NCBI RefSeq assembly: GCF_014117325.1 | Contig: NZ_CP059732.1 | Coordinates: 3,237,001 to 3,301,000, forward strand | Length of the DNA stretch: 64,000 nucleotides | Source of the DNA: Spirosoma foliorum | GTDB taxonomy: Bacteria; Bacteroidota; Bacteroidia; Cytophagales; Spirosomataceae | Direction: 5' to 3' | Shown here: positions 45,172-54,147 of the stretch, piece by piece | How positions within the stretch are numbered: the stretch's first letter is position 1 | Layout: each line of letters opens with the position of its first letter | Translations under genes and position numbers: made by a program | The notes under the pieces: model-generated | Told to the model about the DNA's origin: nothing | The model's input: the letters and a program-made list of their open reading frames with translations, nothing else | Databases searched by the model: none

Positions 45172-47361
45172 TCAAAGCATATTCCGTTGGGGTTGTAGTG
45201 AGGTGGCCGGACTAACAGGCTTTGGCATGACATCGGCCCTACCCGGCACCTCGACGTAATTCCCTTCCACACGGTTCAATACCGTAAATATGGGTTGGTT
45301 CGTTACGCGTACATACATACTTAACAGTTGCTTTTCGGCCCTGGCCCAGGGACTACTTGCATCAATGATTAATAAGGATAAAGCACTGCTTTTGAGCAGA
45401 TAAACCGGAATCTGATTATTAATCAGAGCGGGGAGTTCAAGAATAATTCGGTCAAATTGTGAACCATCGAAACCCTGACTATAATCAACCAGGTAATCGA
45501 CGCCCGTAACGTTCATAAAATCGGGACGAATGGTGTACGGGAAATATGTTACCCCTTGTTTAAACTCCCGTTGCTCTTTTCCGGTCACCCGTGGATAGCA
45601 ATAGGCTACCTTCTGGTCAGCGTTTTCATAGAGGTCAACCAATCCATTAGCCACCCAGGTTTTACCTTGTTTCGATCGGATGCTAAAGAGGGTAATTATG
45701 GGTGGGTATGGCTTAGTGGTGTTTTGGGTCACCTCAACATTGATAGCGTTGAAGAGCTGTTCAAACATACTCCGCGATGCCATTGAAGCCCTTGTAAATA
45801 CCTGTGGTTTTTTGACCGTTGGGAACAAAGCGGCAACAGGCATCCCAATCATGGATTCGGCCTGTTCGGGCGACTGGATGCGCTTGTCTAACCAGAAACG
45901 CAGAGCTGTCAGCAATAGGGCAATGAAAAGTCCAACCCCAAAGCCGATAGCCACCATTTGTATACGCTTGGATGGCAACGGAACTAACGGAAAATCAGGA
46001 GCATCTAACACCTCCAATGTTCCACCGATCGATACATCCTGACGACGCGTTTTCGACTGATCGACATTCTGTATCAGGTCCAGGTATTCTTTTTCTGCAA
46101 TGGCTAACGTCCGATTTAATTGACGGAGTTGCGTCCCTAACGGCCCATACTCATTGGTCTTGGCCGCATAGTCATCCATTCGTTTCTTATAGAGTTCTAA
46201 TCGGGCTGACGATTCTTCGTATTCCAGCGACTTCATTAAACGGTCATTGGCCATTGTTTGCGCCGGAATGGCATCATTCGAATTGGCTGCCGCATCATAT
46301 TTTTGCGCGCTGACTTTTAAGTCTTCTGAAGCTTGTTTGACACTGGCCTGCAATTGAGCGATTACCGTTTGCGGCTGGCCGTAGGCCCGGGCATTGGCTA
46401 ATTTATTCTCGGCATCGCTTAATTTTTTCTGTTTTTCGGTCAAATCGTTATTGGCAGCACGAATACTCCCCTGTTGACCCATACGCCCATTTAAGGCATC
46501 GAGAGCTGCTTTAGCGGCATTTTTCCGCATTAACTCCTGATTATATTCCCCATTTAAAGCCTCGCGCGATGAAGCAACATTTCTGGCTTCTTCGTCATAA
46601 TCCAGTACCTGATGCTTTTCACTGAAGGCCCGCAAATCAGCCTCTGCCTGCGCCAGTTTTGTCTTTGCTTTCTCTAACTTGGCTTCGTAATAGCCAATAA
46701 CCGAATTGGTTTCGGAGGTTTTGAGCGTCGAATAACGTTTATTCAGGTATTCAATGGCATAATGCAATGTTCGCTGAGATACTGCCGGATCGTCTGATTC
46801 GTATTCCATCAGCAGCACGTCATTCGTATTCTTACGGGCAGAACCTTTTATGTTTTCGCCCAGATGGGCTATTGAATAATACGAATCTGATTTCAGCAGT
46901 AAGGTTTTTATTGGATTATCAGATGGTGTTTTTGCTAAGCTATCTATCGTATTGTGCAAGAGTGTCGAGTCTGCCGCAATGTAATATAAGTTTTCCCATT
47001 CGGGTGTGATCGCATTGTGCAATTTCTGGAACCCTGCATAGCCTAAGACCAGCGAATCGGGACGCCGAAGCTGAAGGTGATCTGTAAGCAGAGAAACCCC
47101 GATTTGAAGGAGGGTTTCCCGAGAGTTCAACGTAGTCAGGATATTGTCGAATGCGCTGGCTGACCGATCCTGATAGGCATTATTTCGATCTGACAACAGC
47201 GAATAGCGGGAAACCAGCCCTGTATAAAGAGTAGCCTGCGATTTATACACTTTGGCTTCGTTCCGGGTAGCAAAAAAAGCTGCTATCGCAGTTACCGCCG
47301 GAATGAGAATGAACCAGAGTATATGCTGTTTCAGTAAGCGCAAAAAGACCTCGACTGACAT
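45172..47361 (-). CDS. Wzz/GumC-like chain-length protein with degenerate tyrosine-kinase domain
   Basis: 729 residues. An N-terminal helix (about 15-30) and a second helix (about 470-495, IGFGVGLFIALLLTALRFWL) enclose a long periplasmic coiled-coil domain. The C-terminal domain (530-729) resembles a BY-kinase but its Walker A reads RSKQGKTW (Lys567) instead of PGEGKS/T, the Walker B region reads IILELP rather than an Asp-ending strand, and there is no tyrosine-rich tail. It probably does not phosphorylate tyrosine. It follows the half-TolC gene by nine bases. The paralogue at 1-917 shares its N-terminal pattern. The NRPS-PKS gene starts 107 bases downstream on the same strand. Confidence 0.88.
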   Translation of the reverse strand: MSVEVFLRLLKQHILWFILIPAVTAIAAFFATRNEAKVYKSQATLYTGLVSRYSLLSDRNNAYQDRSASAFDNILTTLNSRETLLQIGVSLLTDHLQLRRPDSLVLGYAGFQKLHNAITPEWENLYYIAADSTLLHNTIDSLAKTPSDNPIKTLLLKSDSYYSIAHLGENIKGSARKNTNDVLLMEYESDDPAVSQRTLHYAIEYLNKRYSTLKTSETNSVIGYYEAKLEKAKTKLAQAEADLRAFSEKHQVLDYDEEARNVASSREALNGEYNQELMRKNAAKAALDALNGRMGQQGSIRAANNDLTEKQKKLSDAENKLANARAYGQPQTVIAQLQASVKQASEDLKVSAQKYDAAANSNDAIPAQTMANDRLMKSLEYEESSARLELYKKRMDDYAAKTNEYGPLGTQLRQLNRTLAIAEKEYLDLIQNVDQSKTRRQDVSIGGTLEVLDAPDFPLVPLPSKRIQMVAIGFGVGLFIALLLTALRFWLDKRIQSPEQAESMIGMPVAALFPTVKKPQVFTRASMASRSMFEQLFNAINVEVTQNTTKPYPPIITLFSIRSKQGKTWVANGLVDLYENADQKVAYCYPRVTGKEQREFKQGVTYFPYTIRPDFMNVTGVDYLVDYSQGFDGSQFDRIILELPALINNQIPVYLLKSSALSLLIIDASSPWARAEKQLLSMYVRVTNQPIFTVLNRVEGNYVEVPGRADVMPKPVSPATSLQPQRNML

Positions 47362-47370
47362 ACAATTCGT

Positions 47371-48210
47371 TTAGTTACGTTTTAATCGTTGGATAGGCAT
47401 TCCTACTAATGCTTCAAAATAGCGAACATTTTTCAAAAAACTGCCTTTCGCTTGCTCTGAGGCCGTTTTAGCCTGTACATAACGGCTGGTTATCGACGCC
47501 ATCAGATCGGCAGTTATCTGACCTTTCTGAATTTCAACTTCCCCAACACGAAGGGCAGTCAATGAAGCCTGCTCGTCAACCAACAAAATTTTCAGGAGTT
47601 GCTGCGTCGTAATCATATCCTGATAAATACCGATCAGATCACGTTTCAGCGACAACTCAACCGTTTCTCTCTGATGTACAGCTGCTTTATAATTAGCCTG
47701 CGCCTGACGTATCTGGTGTTTTCGGCCAAACAACTCATACAGTGGAAACCGAACATCAATGCCTACCCGGTAACCGTTGGCAATTTGCCCAAGGGTACTC
47801 CCCTGTGCTGTTGACGTTCCCCCTTGTTGTAGAGCACCTGTCGAGACCAACACCTGATTTCCCGTTGAATAATTGGCCGCTCCCGCAACATTCTGCAGAA
47901 TTTGCAATTTGGCTATTTCATACCCCTCATTCAGTGAATTGGCTACTTCATTCTGATACTTCACTAAAGGTGAGTGCGTTACAGCTATTTTCATTAAATC
48001 ATCAAACGGCAGTAACTGACCAGCTATGTCCTGATTTATATCGAGATATAACGTATCGTCAGCAAAACCAGACGATGCTCCAAACGAAACAAGCCCACGG
48101 GCTCCGCGATTTTGCCCTGAACAGAGCGATATAGTAAGAACTCCAATCAGGCAAAAAAGACTAAACCGGCAAATAAGTATTGTGTTTAATCGAAATAAAC
48201 GGAATCTCAT
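47371..48210 (-). CDS. half-length TolC-like outer membrane protein
   Basis: 279 residues with a signal peptide (MRFRLFRLNTILICRFSLFCLIG, long) and a single OEP-like unit (about 55-275): LMKIAVTHSPLVKYQNE, RFPLYELFGRKHQIRQAQ and SFLKNVRYFEALVGM. A normal TolC has two such units and about 450 residues. It is a paralogue of the protein at 917-1666 (LYNILGRKNLVKMAE against LYELFGRKHQIRQAQ). The gene sits nine bases before the Wzz-like gene. It could supply the outer-membrane exit for polysaccharide, as no Wza-like gene is visible. No promoter is clear. Confidence 0.78.
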   Translation of the reverse strand: MRFRLFRLNTILICRFSLFCLIGVLTISLCSGQNRGARGLVSFGASSGFADDTLYLDINQDIAGQLLPFDDLMKIAVTHSPLVKYQNEVANSLNEGYEIAKLQILQNVAGAANYSTGNQVLVSTGALQQGGTSTAQGSTLGQIANGYRVGIDVRFPLYELFGRKHQIRQAQANYKAAVHQRETVELSLKRDLIGIYQDMITTQQLLKILLVDEQASLTALRVGEVEIQKGQITADLMASITSRYVQAKTASEQAKGSFLKNVRYFEALVGMPIQRLKRN

Positions 48211-48431
48211 TCTATAAAAATTTACGCATGTCTTTAGTACTACAAGTATCTATCCAATAAGTTTCCTATTTCTAGAACACAATAACTTATCATTTTCATT
48301 TACCGGCAAAATCAAAACTTTAAATCAACTACCAGTTTTATACTTTTGCTACCTGTCTATTCCTGATTTTGACTATTTTATTCCTATTTTGTCACACTTG
48401 CCTATTCGAGCAGGCCCAATCAGTTCATCTG

Positions 48432-49625
48432 CTAAGGCACTTGCGTATCAGCCGATCCCGTATGGGGAGTATGCATAAATCGTTTAAAGGCCTTCCGCAT
48501 ATTCAACACCGCCCGAACAAAGCTGAGCAATATCATCGGGATAAGAAGTAATTCCTTCATACTCACCCGCTTCCACAAATACGTAGGCACCGATATTACC
48601 AAACTGACGATCAGTAGTAACAGCAAAACAACTGGAATTTGCCACAACAATGCATTTCCGGTCAGTATCCCAAGCAGGCAACTGATCACCAAAAGTCCTA
48701 ACAGGAGAATCTTGGGTAAGATTATAGCTTGAATTACTTTGAATCCACTGGCAAATCGACCCGAGAAAAGCTCCTTTACACCGCTCCAGAAATAAAATTT
48801 CACAAACTGCCATTGAGCGGCAATCCACCTAGTACGCTGGTTTTCGAAGACCGCCCGCTGGGCAACTTTCTCGTCGTAAATGAACGCATGTTCCAGATAG
48901 CCAATTGTATGACCATTTAATACCACATTGGTTTCCAGCTCTTTATCATAGCCACCCATGGTATGTTGCGTTGTCATTGCCGCTTTCATAATCGCGGGTT
49001 CAAATGCCATACCCGATCCAATGGTAGCCGACGAGAATCCTAATACCCGCGTGGCTTTCCTAAAAATATGGTTATTGATTTCCTCACTGATGGCATCCAG
49101 AATAGCCATACTTGTGTTGATATTTTTAGCAACCCGATGTCCTTGAATGGCTCTCCACCCCTGCCCAAAAGCTGTATTTATCCGGCTCAGAAAATCAGGT
49201 GCCATATGATTATCGGCATCTGACACAACTAGTATATCATACTCTTCAATCGGTAACCTGTTTAACGCTAAATTAATGGCTTTGGCAACGGTAGACACCT
49301 CAAAGGAAACGGGAAGAACTTTAACAGGTAAGGCAGCCAACTGGCTAAGTGTTTGAGGTAGGAATGAATCGGCAATGACAACCAGGTCAAATCGGTCTGA
49401 TGGGTATATCTGTTTCAGGTTTTCAGTAACAGATTCAATAATGACTGCATCTTCTTTATAAGCGGGAATTAAAACGCCTATTTTCCTAAAAAAAACGGGA
49501 GTCTGCTCCTGATCCGTATCATCAGCTTTACCCAATCGGCCAGCTATAGCGAATACAATCCAATATAAGACATTTAGTGAAATAATTCCTAAAAATAGGA
49601 TATATATAGCGTAGAAAAACTGCAT
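48432..49625 (-). CDS. processive glycosyltransferase family 2
   Basis: 397 residues. An N-terminal helix, then a GT2 domain with GVLIPAYKED, VVSDADNHM (metal-binding DAD), GGYDKELE and the processive motif QRTRW. Three or so helices (about 275-365) follow, the layout of membrane-bound processive or hyaluronan-synthase-like transferases. It is the most upstream gene of the minus-strand group and is 221 bases from the TolC-like gene. It probably makes or extends the glycan exported by the neighbours. Donor unknown. Confidence 0.88.
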   Translation of the reverse strand: MQFFYAIYILFLGIISLNVLYWIVFAIAGRLGKADDTDQEQTPVFFRKIGVLIPAYKEDAVIIESVTENLKQIYPSDRFDLVVIADSFLPQTLSQLAALPVKVLPVSFEVSTVAKAINLALNRLPIEEYDILVVSDADNHMAPDFLSRINTAFGQGWRAIQGHRVAKNINTSMAILDAISEEINNHIFRKATRVLGFSSATIGSGMAFEPAIMKAAMTTQHTMGGYDKELETNVVLNGHTIGYLEHAFIYDEKVAQRAVFENQRTRWIAAQWQFVKFYFWSGVKELFSGRFASGFKVIQAIILPKILLLGLLVISCLLGILTGNALLWQIPVVLLLLLIVSLVISVPTYLWKRVSMKELLLIPMILLSFVRAVLNMRKAFKRFMHTPHTGSADTQVP

Positions 49626-49814
49626 AATTAACTAAAATAATCAACCCTATCTTGCCACAACCTACCGTCTAATAAATTTCTCGGGAAATTGGTCTTTGTT
49701 CCCCTTCCAACCGAACTCCTCCCCACAGAATCCTTGCCTTTTAAGACCAATAATTTGTGACCAAGTCACACTATATGACGCAACCCTAATTCCAATCTGT
49801 TCGTATATCAGAAC

Positions 49815-50069
49815 ATGCGCTACATCGTTGTTTTCGCTCAGCAGGAAATTGGCTACGCCGTGGGGTTCGACGACCCCTCTGACGCGGTTGATTTTTTATT
49901 CTGGGGGTATGAAGAATATGAGCTGCTACCGTATGGCATTTTTGACGCATTAACTGGAGAAGTATTTCCCTATAAACACCGGGGCGAATTAGTCGTTTCG
50001 GTTAATGAGGAGACAATCAGCCGTACCGCAAAAGATTATTTGAAAGCAGCTATCCGGCAGACAACGTAA
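49815..50069 (+). CDS. small protein of unknown function
   Basis: 84 residues, soluble, no known domain by eye. The sequence is rich in acidic and aromatic residues (FDDPSDAVDFLFWGYEEYE) and has a regular alpha/beta look. It is alone between a minus-strand glycosyltransferase and frr, and is followed by a hairpin terminator. Amino-acid composition and the terminator support a real gene, though conservation was not checked. Confidence 0.55.
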   Translation: MRYIVVFAQQEIGYAVGFDDPSDAVDFLFWGYEEYELLPYGIFDALTGEVFPYKHRGELVVSVNEETISRTAKDYLKAAIRQTT

Positions 50070-50104
50070 GCCTGTTGCCAACAGGGAAGCTATCTTTATC
50101 ACAT

Positions 50105-50134
50105 AAAAAAACCGATCATAAAAGACCGGTTTTC
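50105..50134 (+). terminator. hairpin terminator
   Basis: AAAACCG-A-TC, a short loop, GA-C-CGGTTTT: an imperfect hairpin with A and T tracts, just after the small gene and before the stop of frr. It may serve both convergent genes. Confidence 0.65.
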
Positions 50135-50174
50135 ATTGAGGACTGAATCCTTATGACTAGGATGATTCGACAGC

Positions 50175-50735
50175 TTAAACTATCAGAATATCCTTTTCTT
50201 TCGCTACAAATATTTCGTCGACACGCGCAATGAACGCATCGGTGAGTTTCTGAACGCGTTCCTCACCTATTTTTACGGCATCTTCCGAAACGCCATCTTT
50301 CGTGAGTTTACGAATGTCGTCGTTCGTGTCTTTACGAATGTTCCGAACATTGACTTTGGCAGTTTCAACCTCCTGTTTCACCTTTTTAACCAGGTCACGC
50401 CGACGCTCTTCGGTTAATGGGGGAATACTCAGGCGAATTTGTTCACCATCATTGTTTGGATTAAGACCCAGGTTTGAATTACGGATCGCCTTTTCTACTT
50501 CGCCAATGAGCTTTTTTTCGAACGGCTTGATCGAAATAGTGCGGGCATCGGGTGTATTGATCGATGCTACCGTATGCAACGGCGACAGCATTCCGTAGTA
50601 TTCAACCTGAATGCCATCGAGCATGCTTGCATTAGCCTTCCCGGCGCGAATTTTAGTCAATTCAATGGCTAAGTGCTTAAGCGCCTTTTCCATCGTGTCC
50701 TTTGCATCGTCGAGAAACAACTCGATTTCTTCCAT
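50175..50735 (-). CDS. frr: ribosome recycling factor
   Basis: 186 residues, the standard length. RRF frees ribosomes from mRNA after termination, together with EF-G. Recognisable motifs are KIRAGKANASMLDGIQVEYYG, SIKPFEKKLIGEVEKAI, LGLNPNNDGEQIRL and PPLTEERRRDLVKKVK. It follows pyrH on the same strand, a common order in bacteria, with a 96-base gap containing a long inverted repeat. Confidence 0.97.
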   Translation of the reverse strand: MEEIELFLDDAKDTMEKALKHLAIELTKIRAGKANASMLDGIQVEYYGMLSPLHTVASINTPDARTISIKPFEKKLIGEVEKAIRNSNLGLNPNNDGEQIRLSIPPLTEERRRDLVKKVKQEVETAKVNVRNIRKDTNDDIRKLTKDGVSEDAVKIGEERVQKLTDAFIARVDEIFVAKEKDILIV

Positions 50736-50756
50736 GTCTTACTTAGTGATTGAGTG

Positions 50757-50827
50757 ATTGAATGATTGAGTGACTGAATGATTGAATGTATCTGCCACTC
50801 AATCATTCAGTCACTCAATCATTCAAT
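50757..50827. repeat. 32-base-arm inverted repeat between pyrH and frr
   Basis: Arms 50757-50788 and 50796-50827 are complementary except for one position near the inner end, with a 7-base loop. Both arms consist of short GATTGA/GACTGA-like units. The transcript between pyrH and frr would fold into a long stem, which could adjust expression of frr. Confidence 0.8.
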
Positions 50828-50831
50828 TTAA

Positions 50832-51563
50832 TTATGGTAATTTCATTGTAATGAGCGTGCCCTGATTGTCATCACCTTCGATCAGCTTAAGCAAACTACC
50901 CTGCTTATTCATATTAAATACGATAATGGGCAGATTGTTTTCCTGACAAAGCGTGAAGGCTGTAAGGTCCATAACACTCAGTTTCTTTTCGTAAACGTCG
51001 TCGAAGGTAATGCTCGTATACCGCGTCGCTGTTTTATCCTTCATCGGATCGGCGGTGTATACTCCATCAACCTTCGTGCCTTTGAGCACTACATCGGCCT
51101 CAACCTCAATTGCCCGTAAGGCTGCCGTTGAGTCGGTTGTGAAATAAGGGTTACCCGTTCCTGCCGCAAAGATGACAACTCGACCTTTTTCGAGGTGACG
51201 TACTGCCCGCCGACGTACGTAAGGTTCGCAAACCTGCTCCATCTTGATAGCCGACATGACTCGTGTATACATCTTATGCTTTTCGAGCGAGCTTTGAATG
51301 GCCATCGCATTGATAACTGTTGCCAGCATACCCATGTAATCGCCTTGTACCCGGTCAATTCCCGAGCGTTCACCCGACACGCCCCGGAAAATATTGCCCC
51401 CACCAATAACGATGGCTACCTGTACGCCCAAATCGACTACCTCTTTGATTTCCTTGCTGTATTGCTCGAGCACAACTGGATCAATATTGTAACCATTTGG
51501 CCCAGCCAGAGCCTCCCCGCTCAGCTTGAGCAGGATACGTTTATACTTTGTCTGCGATGTCAT
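50832..51563 (-). CDS. pyrH: UMP kinase
   Basis: 243 residues from the ATG at 51563 ([19 protein letters not shown]). The frame extends to a GTG at 51644, but this would add 27 non-family residues, overlap the next gene's end and cover the promoter-like site at 51582-51613. Amino-acid-kinase motifs include [22 protein letters not shown] and the [10 protein letters not shown] region with its TDST-like turn. It makes UDP from UMP. It is followed by frr. Confidence 0.96.
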   Translation of the reverse strand: MTSQTKYKRILLKLSGEALAGPNGYNIDPVVLEQYSKEIKEVVDLGVQVAIVIGGGNIFRGVSGERSGIDRVQGDYMGMLATVINAMAIQSSLEKHKMYTRVMSAIKMEQVCEPYVRRRAVRHLEKGRVVIFAAGTGNPYFTTDSTAALRAIEVEADVVLKGTKVDGVYTADPMKDKTATRYTSITFDDVYEKKLSVMDLTAFTLCQENNLPIIVFNMNKQGSLLKLIEGDDNQGTLITMKLP

Positions 51564-51581
51564 GTAGGGAAATTTTGCGGG

Positions 51582-51613
51582 CAAATATAGGAAAAAAGGC
51601 AGGAAGGAAGCAA
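51582..51613 (-). promoter_or_regulatory. Bacteroidota-type promoter of pyrH
   Basis: On the minus strand TTG (51613-51611) is followed after 21 bases by TATATTTG (51589-51582), matching TTG / TAnnTTTG. The expected start near 51576 leaves a leader of about 13 bases before the ATG at 51563. Confidence 0.5.
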
Positions 51614-51628
51614 CGCCCAAAGGTTGGC

Positions 51629-52588
51629 TTATGCCGATTTCCACATTTCTTTAAGTCGGTTCAGGTCTCGCTTCATCGCCATAAATAAATCATTTCTGGG
51701 AATCGATAGGTGTGTAGCCCCATGTTCGGCTCCGCCCATTGGGTACTCAATGTGCAGGGACACAGGCACCTGCAGGTTGGCTTTTTTCAATAATTGAAAG
51801 TACGTTTTAAAATCAACCATGCCTTCTCCCAGTGGTACATCCTGCACAATCCATTGACTACCTTTCTTCTCCCAGCGAAAATCTTTTATTGGAATAGTTT
51901 TGATCTGCGGCAATAATAAACGAACGCCATTCGGCCAGGATGTTCCTCCTTCGACCGTAGCGTGTCGGATATCATACTGAATACCCATATACTGAGGGTT
52001 GGCCTTTTTAAGAATTTCCCAAAGCTCCCAGATCGACGCACCGACTAATAAACCCGCGTGATTTTGATAGCATCCAACTAAATTCAGGCGCTTGTTCAGT
52101 TCTCCTAACGCTTGTAACTGGTTCTGAAACTGTAGAATCGAGTCTGGCATGGAGCGCTTATCGTCATAGGCATACCATTTCATCCGATATGCCTTATAGC
52201 CTAATTTAGCGGCCGTCTCCAGCAGCTGTCGGTCAGTCGGATTGGTCGCGTCGCCGACGGCTGTGGTCATCAATTTAGGTGGAAGTCCGGCTTTTTTTAG
52301 CGCATCAACCGCTTTTGGCAAATCGTCCTCTACACGCTCAGGTACCACATGGCCATCGGGACGAACGGTTAGGTCAACTCCATCGAACCCCATACTGGCC
52401 GCAGCATCGGCCATATCGGTGTAGTTCAGAAATTGCAGATGTTTCGAGAAAATATGAATGTCGGGCAAGTATGTTTCGACCCGATTAATCGACTGATTCA
52501 TAGCCGAAGGTAGCAATGGCAATGAGCCAGCAACCAGCGTAGCCTGTTTCAGAAAATAACGACGAGAATGCAAGGAGTCCATGCTCAT
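51629..52588 (-). CDS. sugar phosphate isomerase/epimerase-like TIM-barrel protein, exported by Tat
   Basis: 319 residues. The N terminus [23 protein letters not shown] is a Tat-type signal. The rest is an AP endonuclease 2-like (xylose isomerase-like) barrel with [40 protein letters not shown] and VSLHIEYP, which hold the likely metal ligands. Such proteins isomerise or epimerise sugars, often with an oxidoreductase. The substrate is unknown. It starts 12 bases after the biotin carrier gene in the same direction. The first ATG (52588) or the second (52582) may start. Confidence 0.83.
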   Translation of the reverse strand: MSMDSLHSRRYFLKQATLVAGSLPLLPSAMNQSINRVETYLPDIHIFSKHLQFLNYTDMADAAASMGFDGVDLTVRPDGHVVPERVEDDLPKAVDALKKAGLPPKLMTTAVGDATNPTDRQLLETAAKLGYKAYRMKWYAYDDKRSMPDSILQFQNQLQALGELNKRLNLVGCYQNHAGLLVGASIWELWEILKKANPQYMGIQYDIRHATVEGGTSWPNGVRLLLPQIKTIPIKDFRWEKKGSQWIVQDVPLGEGMVDFKTYFQLLKKANLQVPVSLHIEYPMGGAEHGATHLSIPRNDLFMAMKRDLNRLKEMWKSA

Positions 52589-52600
52589 CTAAATACCATT

Positions 52601-53107
52601 TTAGGCAAATTCTACCAATACCTGCCCTTTTTCGACCCGATCACCTTTGCTAACTCGAATAGTTTTTATTGTCGCATCAGCAGGTGCCTTCAACATGTTT
52701 TCCATCTTCATAGCTTCCAGAATCAGCAAGCTATCCCCCTTACGAACCTCATCACCCGGTTGTACACTAATGCCCACAATTAAACCAGGCATTGGCGCTT
52801 TTAGCTCATTAATTTTTGCACTGGCCAACGTACCCATGCCCATTTTTTCAAGCAGCTGGTCGAAACGATCTTTTAGTTTTACTGGATAAATATGCCCATT
52901 TATCTTCAGCGTGACCGTTTTCTCGGCTGTGTTCAGTTCCAGTACTTCGGCTGTGAATGAGCGATTCTGGTGTAAAATATGGAACGTCCGATCAGAAAGT
53001 TTGACCAGGTCCCAGGCAAATAGTTCGCCGTTGAGCGTCTGGCCTTCGGGAAGAAAGTCAATTGAGAAAGGAGCAAGTTCCGAGTCGACAAGCGTTGCGG
53101 TATACAT
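52601..53107 (-). CDS. biotin/lipoyl-attachment carrier protein (acyl-CoA carboxylase carrier)
   Basis: 168 residues. The C-terminal biotinyl domain holds the attachment site EAMKME (Lys134) with APMPG before it and KGDRVEKGQVLVEF after. The N-terminal half is a beta-rich region as in the carrier parts of pyruvate, propionyl- or methylcrotonyl-CoA carboxylases. It is not the canonical AccB layout, so a partner in propionyl/acetyl-CoA carboxylase is more likely. No carboxylase subunit is visible here. It is 43 bases from the EamA gene. Confidence 0.88.
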   Translation of the reverse strand: MYTATLVDSELAPFSIDFLPEGQTLNGELFAWDLVKLSDRTFHILHQNRSFTAEVLELNTAEKTVTLKINGHIYPVKLKDRFDQLLEKMGMGTLASAKINELKAPMPGLIVGISVQPGDEVRKGDSLLILEAMKMENMLKAPADATIKTIRVSKGDRVEKGQVLVEFA

Positions 53108-53150
53108 ATTTTTTTGGTTTCGCCGGGTTAATTGTTTTGAAGAAAATAAA

Positions 53151-54059
53151 CTACGATTTATTTACCAGCCAGATTCCAGCTAAACATACGCCCATTCCGG
53201 CAAATTGCACCAGATAGATGGTTTCGCCATCTAAAACACCCCACATCAAGGCAACAATGGGAATTAGATATGTGACCGAAGCAGCAAATAAAGGCGAGGC
53301 CAGTTGCATAATCCGATTAAAAAAGATCGACATTAAGCCCGAGCCAAATACGCCAAGGGTAACCAATGCCCCCAATGACCAGTTATTTTCATGCGTAATA
53401 ACCCGGCTCAAAAAATCGGTCGGCATAAGCGTGAGTAGGGCGATTGGACCCGCAAAAGCAAACAGCCAAGCGGTCGATATGAGTGCAGGAAGGTGGCTCA
53501 AGTAGCGCCCAATCAGGTTTGTATTCAGACCATAACAAATTGTGGCCAGTACAACCAAAAGCGCATATTTATTTAGTTGAAATGAACCCGTTGCACTAAA
53601 AAATACCAAGAGTAACGAGCCCGCCAAACCAAGTAAAATACCAGCAGCTTGCCGAATCTTGAGCGATTGCCCGAAAAATACCCCACCAAGAATCAGCGTA
53701 AATAATGGACTTAGTGAATTTAAGGCACCGGCTAACGAGCTGTTGAGATGCGCACCTGCCTCGGCAAATAGAAAGGCCGGGACAACAAACCCAATTACAG
53801 CCGATGCCAGCAAGGCTACCCAGCGGTGTCGAACGGCCACACGAACATCGGCCTGACGGCTTTGCCTCGCCAGAAAAGGCGTAAAGAAGAAAAGTGCAAA
53901 GACTAATCGCCCAGCCCCAACCTGCTCTGGCGGAAAGGAAACCAGACTACGTTTGATTAGAATAAATGAACTGCCCCAGACCAACGCGAGCGCACAAAGC
54001 AGTATCCAGGCTAATAGTGGTCGTTTCTGAGGAATTACGACAGGTTCTTCAGCAGTCAT
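53151..54059 (-). CDS. EamA-type (DMT superfamily) transporter
   Basis: 302 residues with ten hydrophobic helices in two EamA repeats (about 15-150 and 160-298). Features include ALVWGSSFILIK in helix 1-2, LNSSLAGALNSLSPLFTLILGG and the repeat-two ASVTYLIPIVALMWGVLDG. The family exports amino acids, metabolites or sugars across the inner membrane. Substrate cannot be told. It lies between dusB and the biotin carrier gene on the minus strand. Confidence 0.9.
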   Translation of the reverse strand: MTAEEPVVIPQKRPLLAWILLCALALVWGSSFILIKRSLVSFPPEQVGAGRLVFALFFFTPFLARQSRQADVRVAVRHRWVALLASAVIGFVVPAFLFAEAGAHLNSSLAGALNSLSPLFTLILGGVFFGQSLKIRQAAGILLGLAGSLLLVFFSATGSFQLNKYALLVVLATICYGLNTNLIGRYLSHLPALISTAWLFAFAGPIALLTLMPTDFLSRVITHENNWSLGALVTLGVFGSGLMSIFFNRIMQLASPLFAASVTYLIPIVALMWGVLDGETIYLVQFAGMGVCLAGIWLVNKS

Positions 54060-54147
54060 TGTTGAGGTAGAATTACAGAAACTGCAAGATAGTTTTTTAT
54101 GCGAAAATCCGGCTAGTCCTGTAATTCAGTCGACCCCAACATGAAAA

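Noticed and set aside
51564..51644. GTG-started N-terminal extension of pyrH
   Set aside because: It adds 27 residues foreign to UMP kinases, overlaps the end of the neighbouring gene and covers the promoter-like motif.
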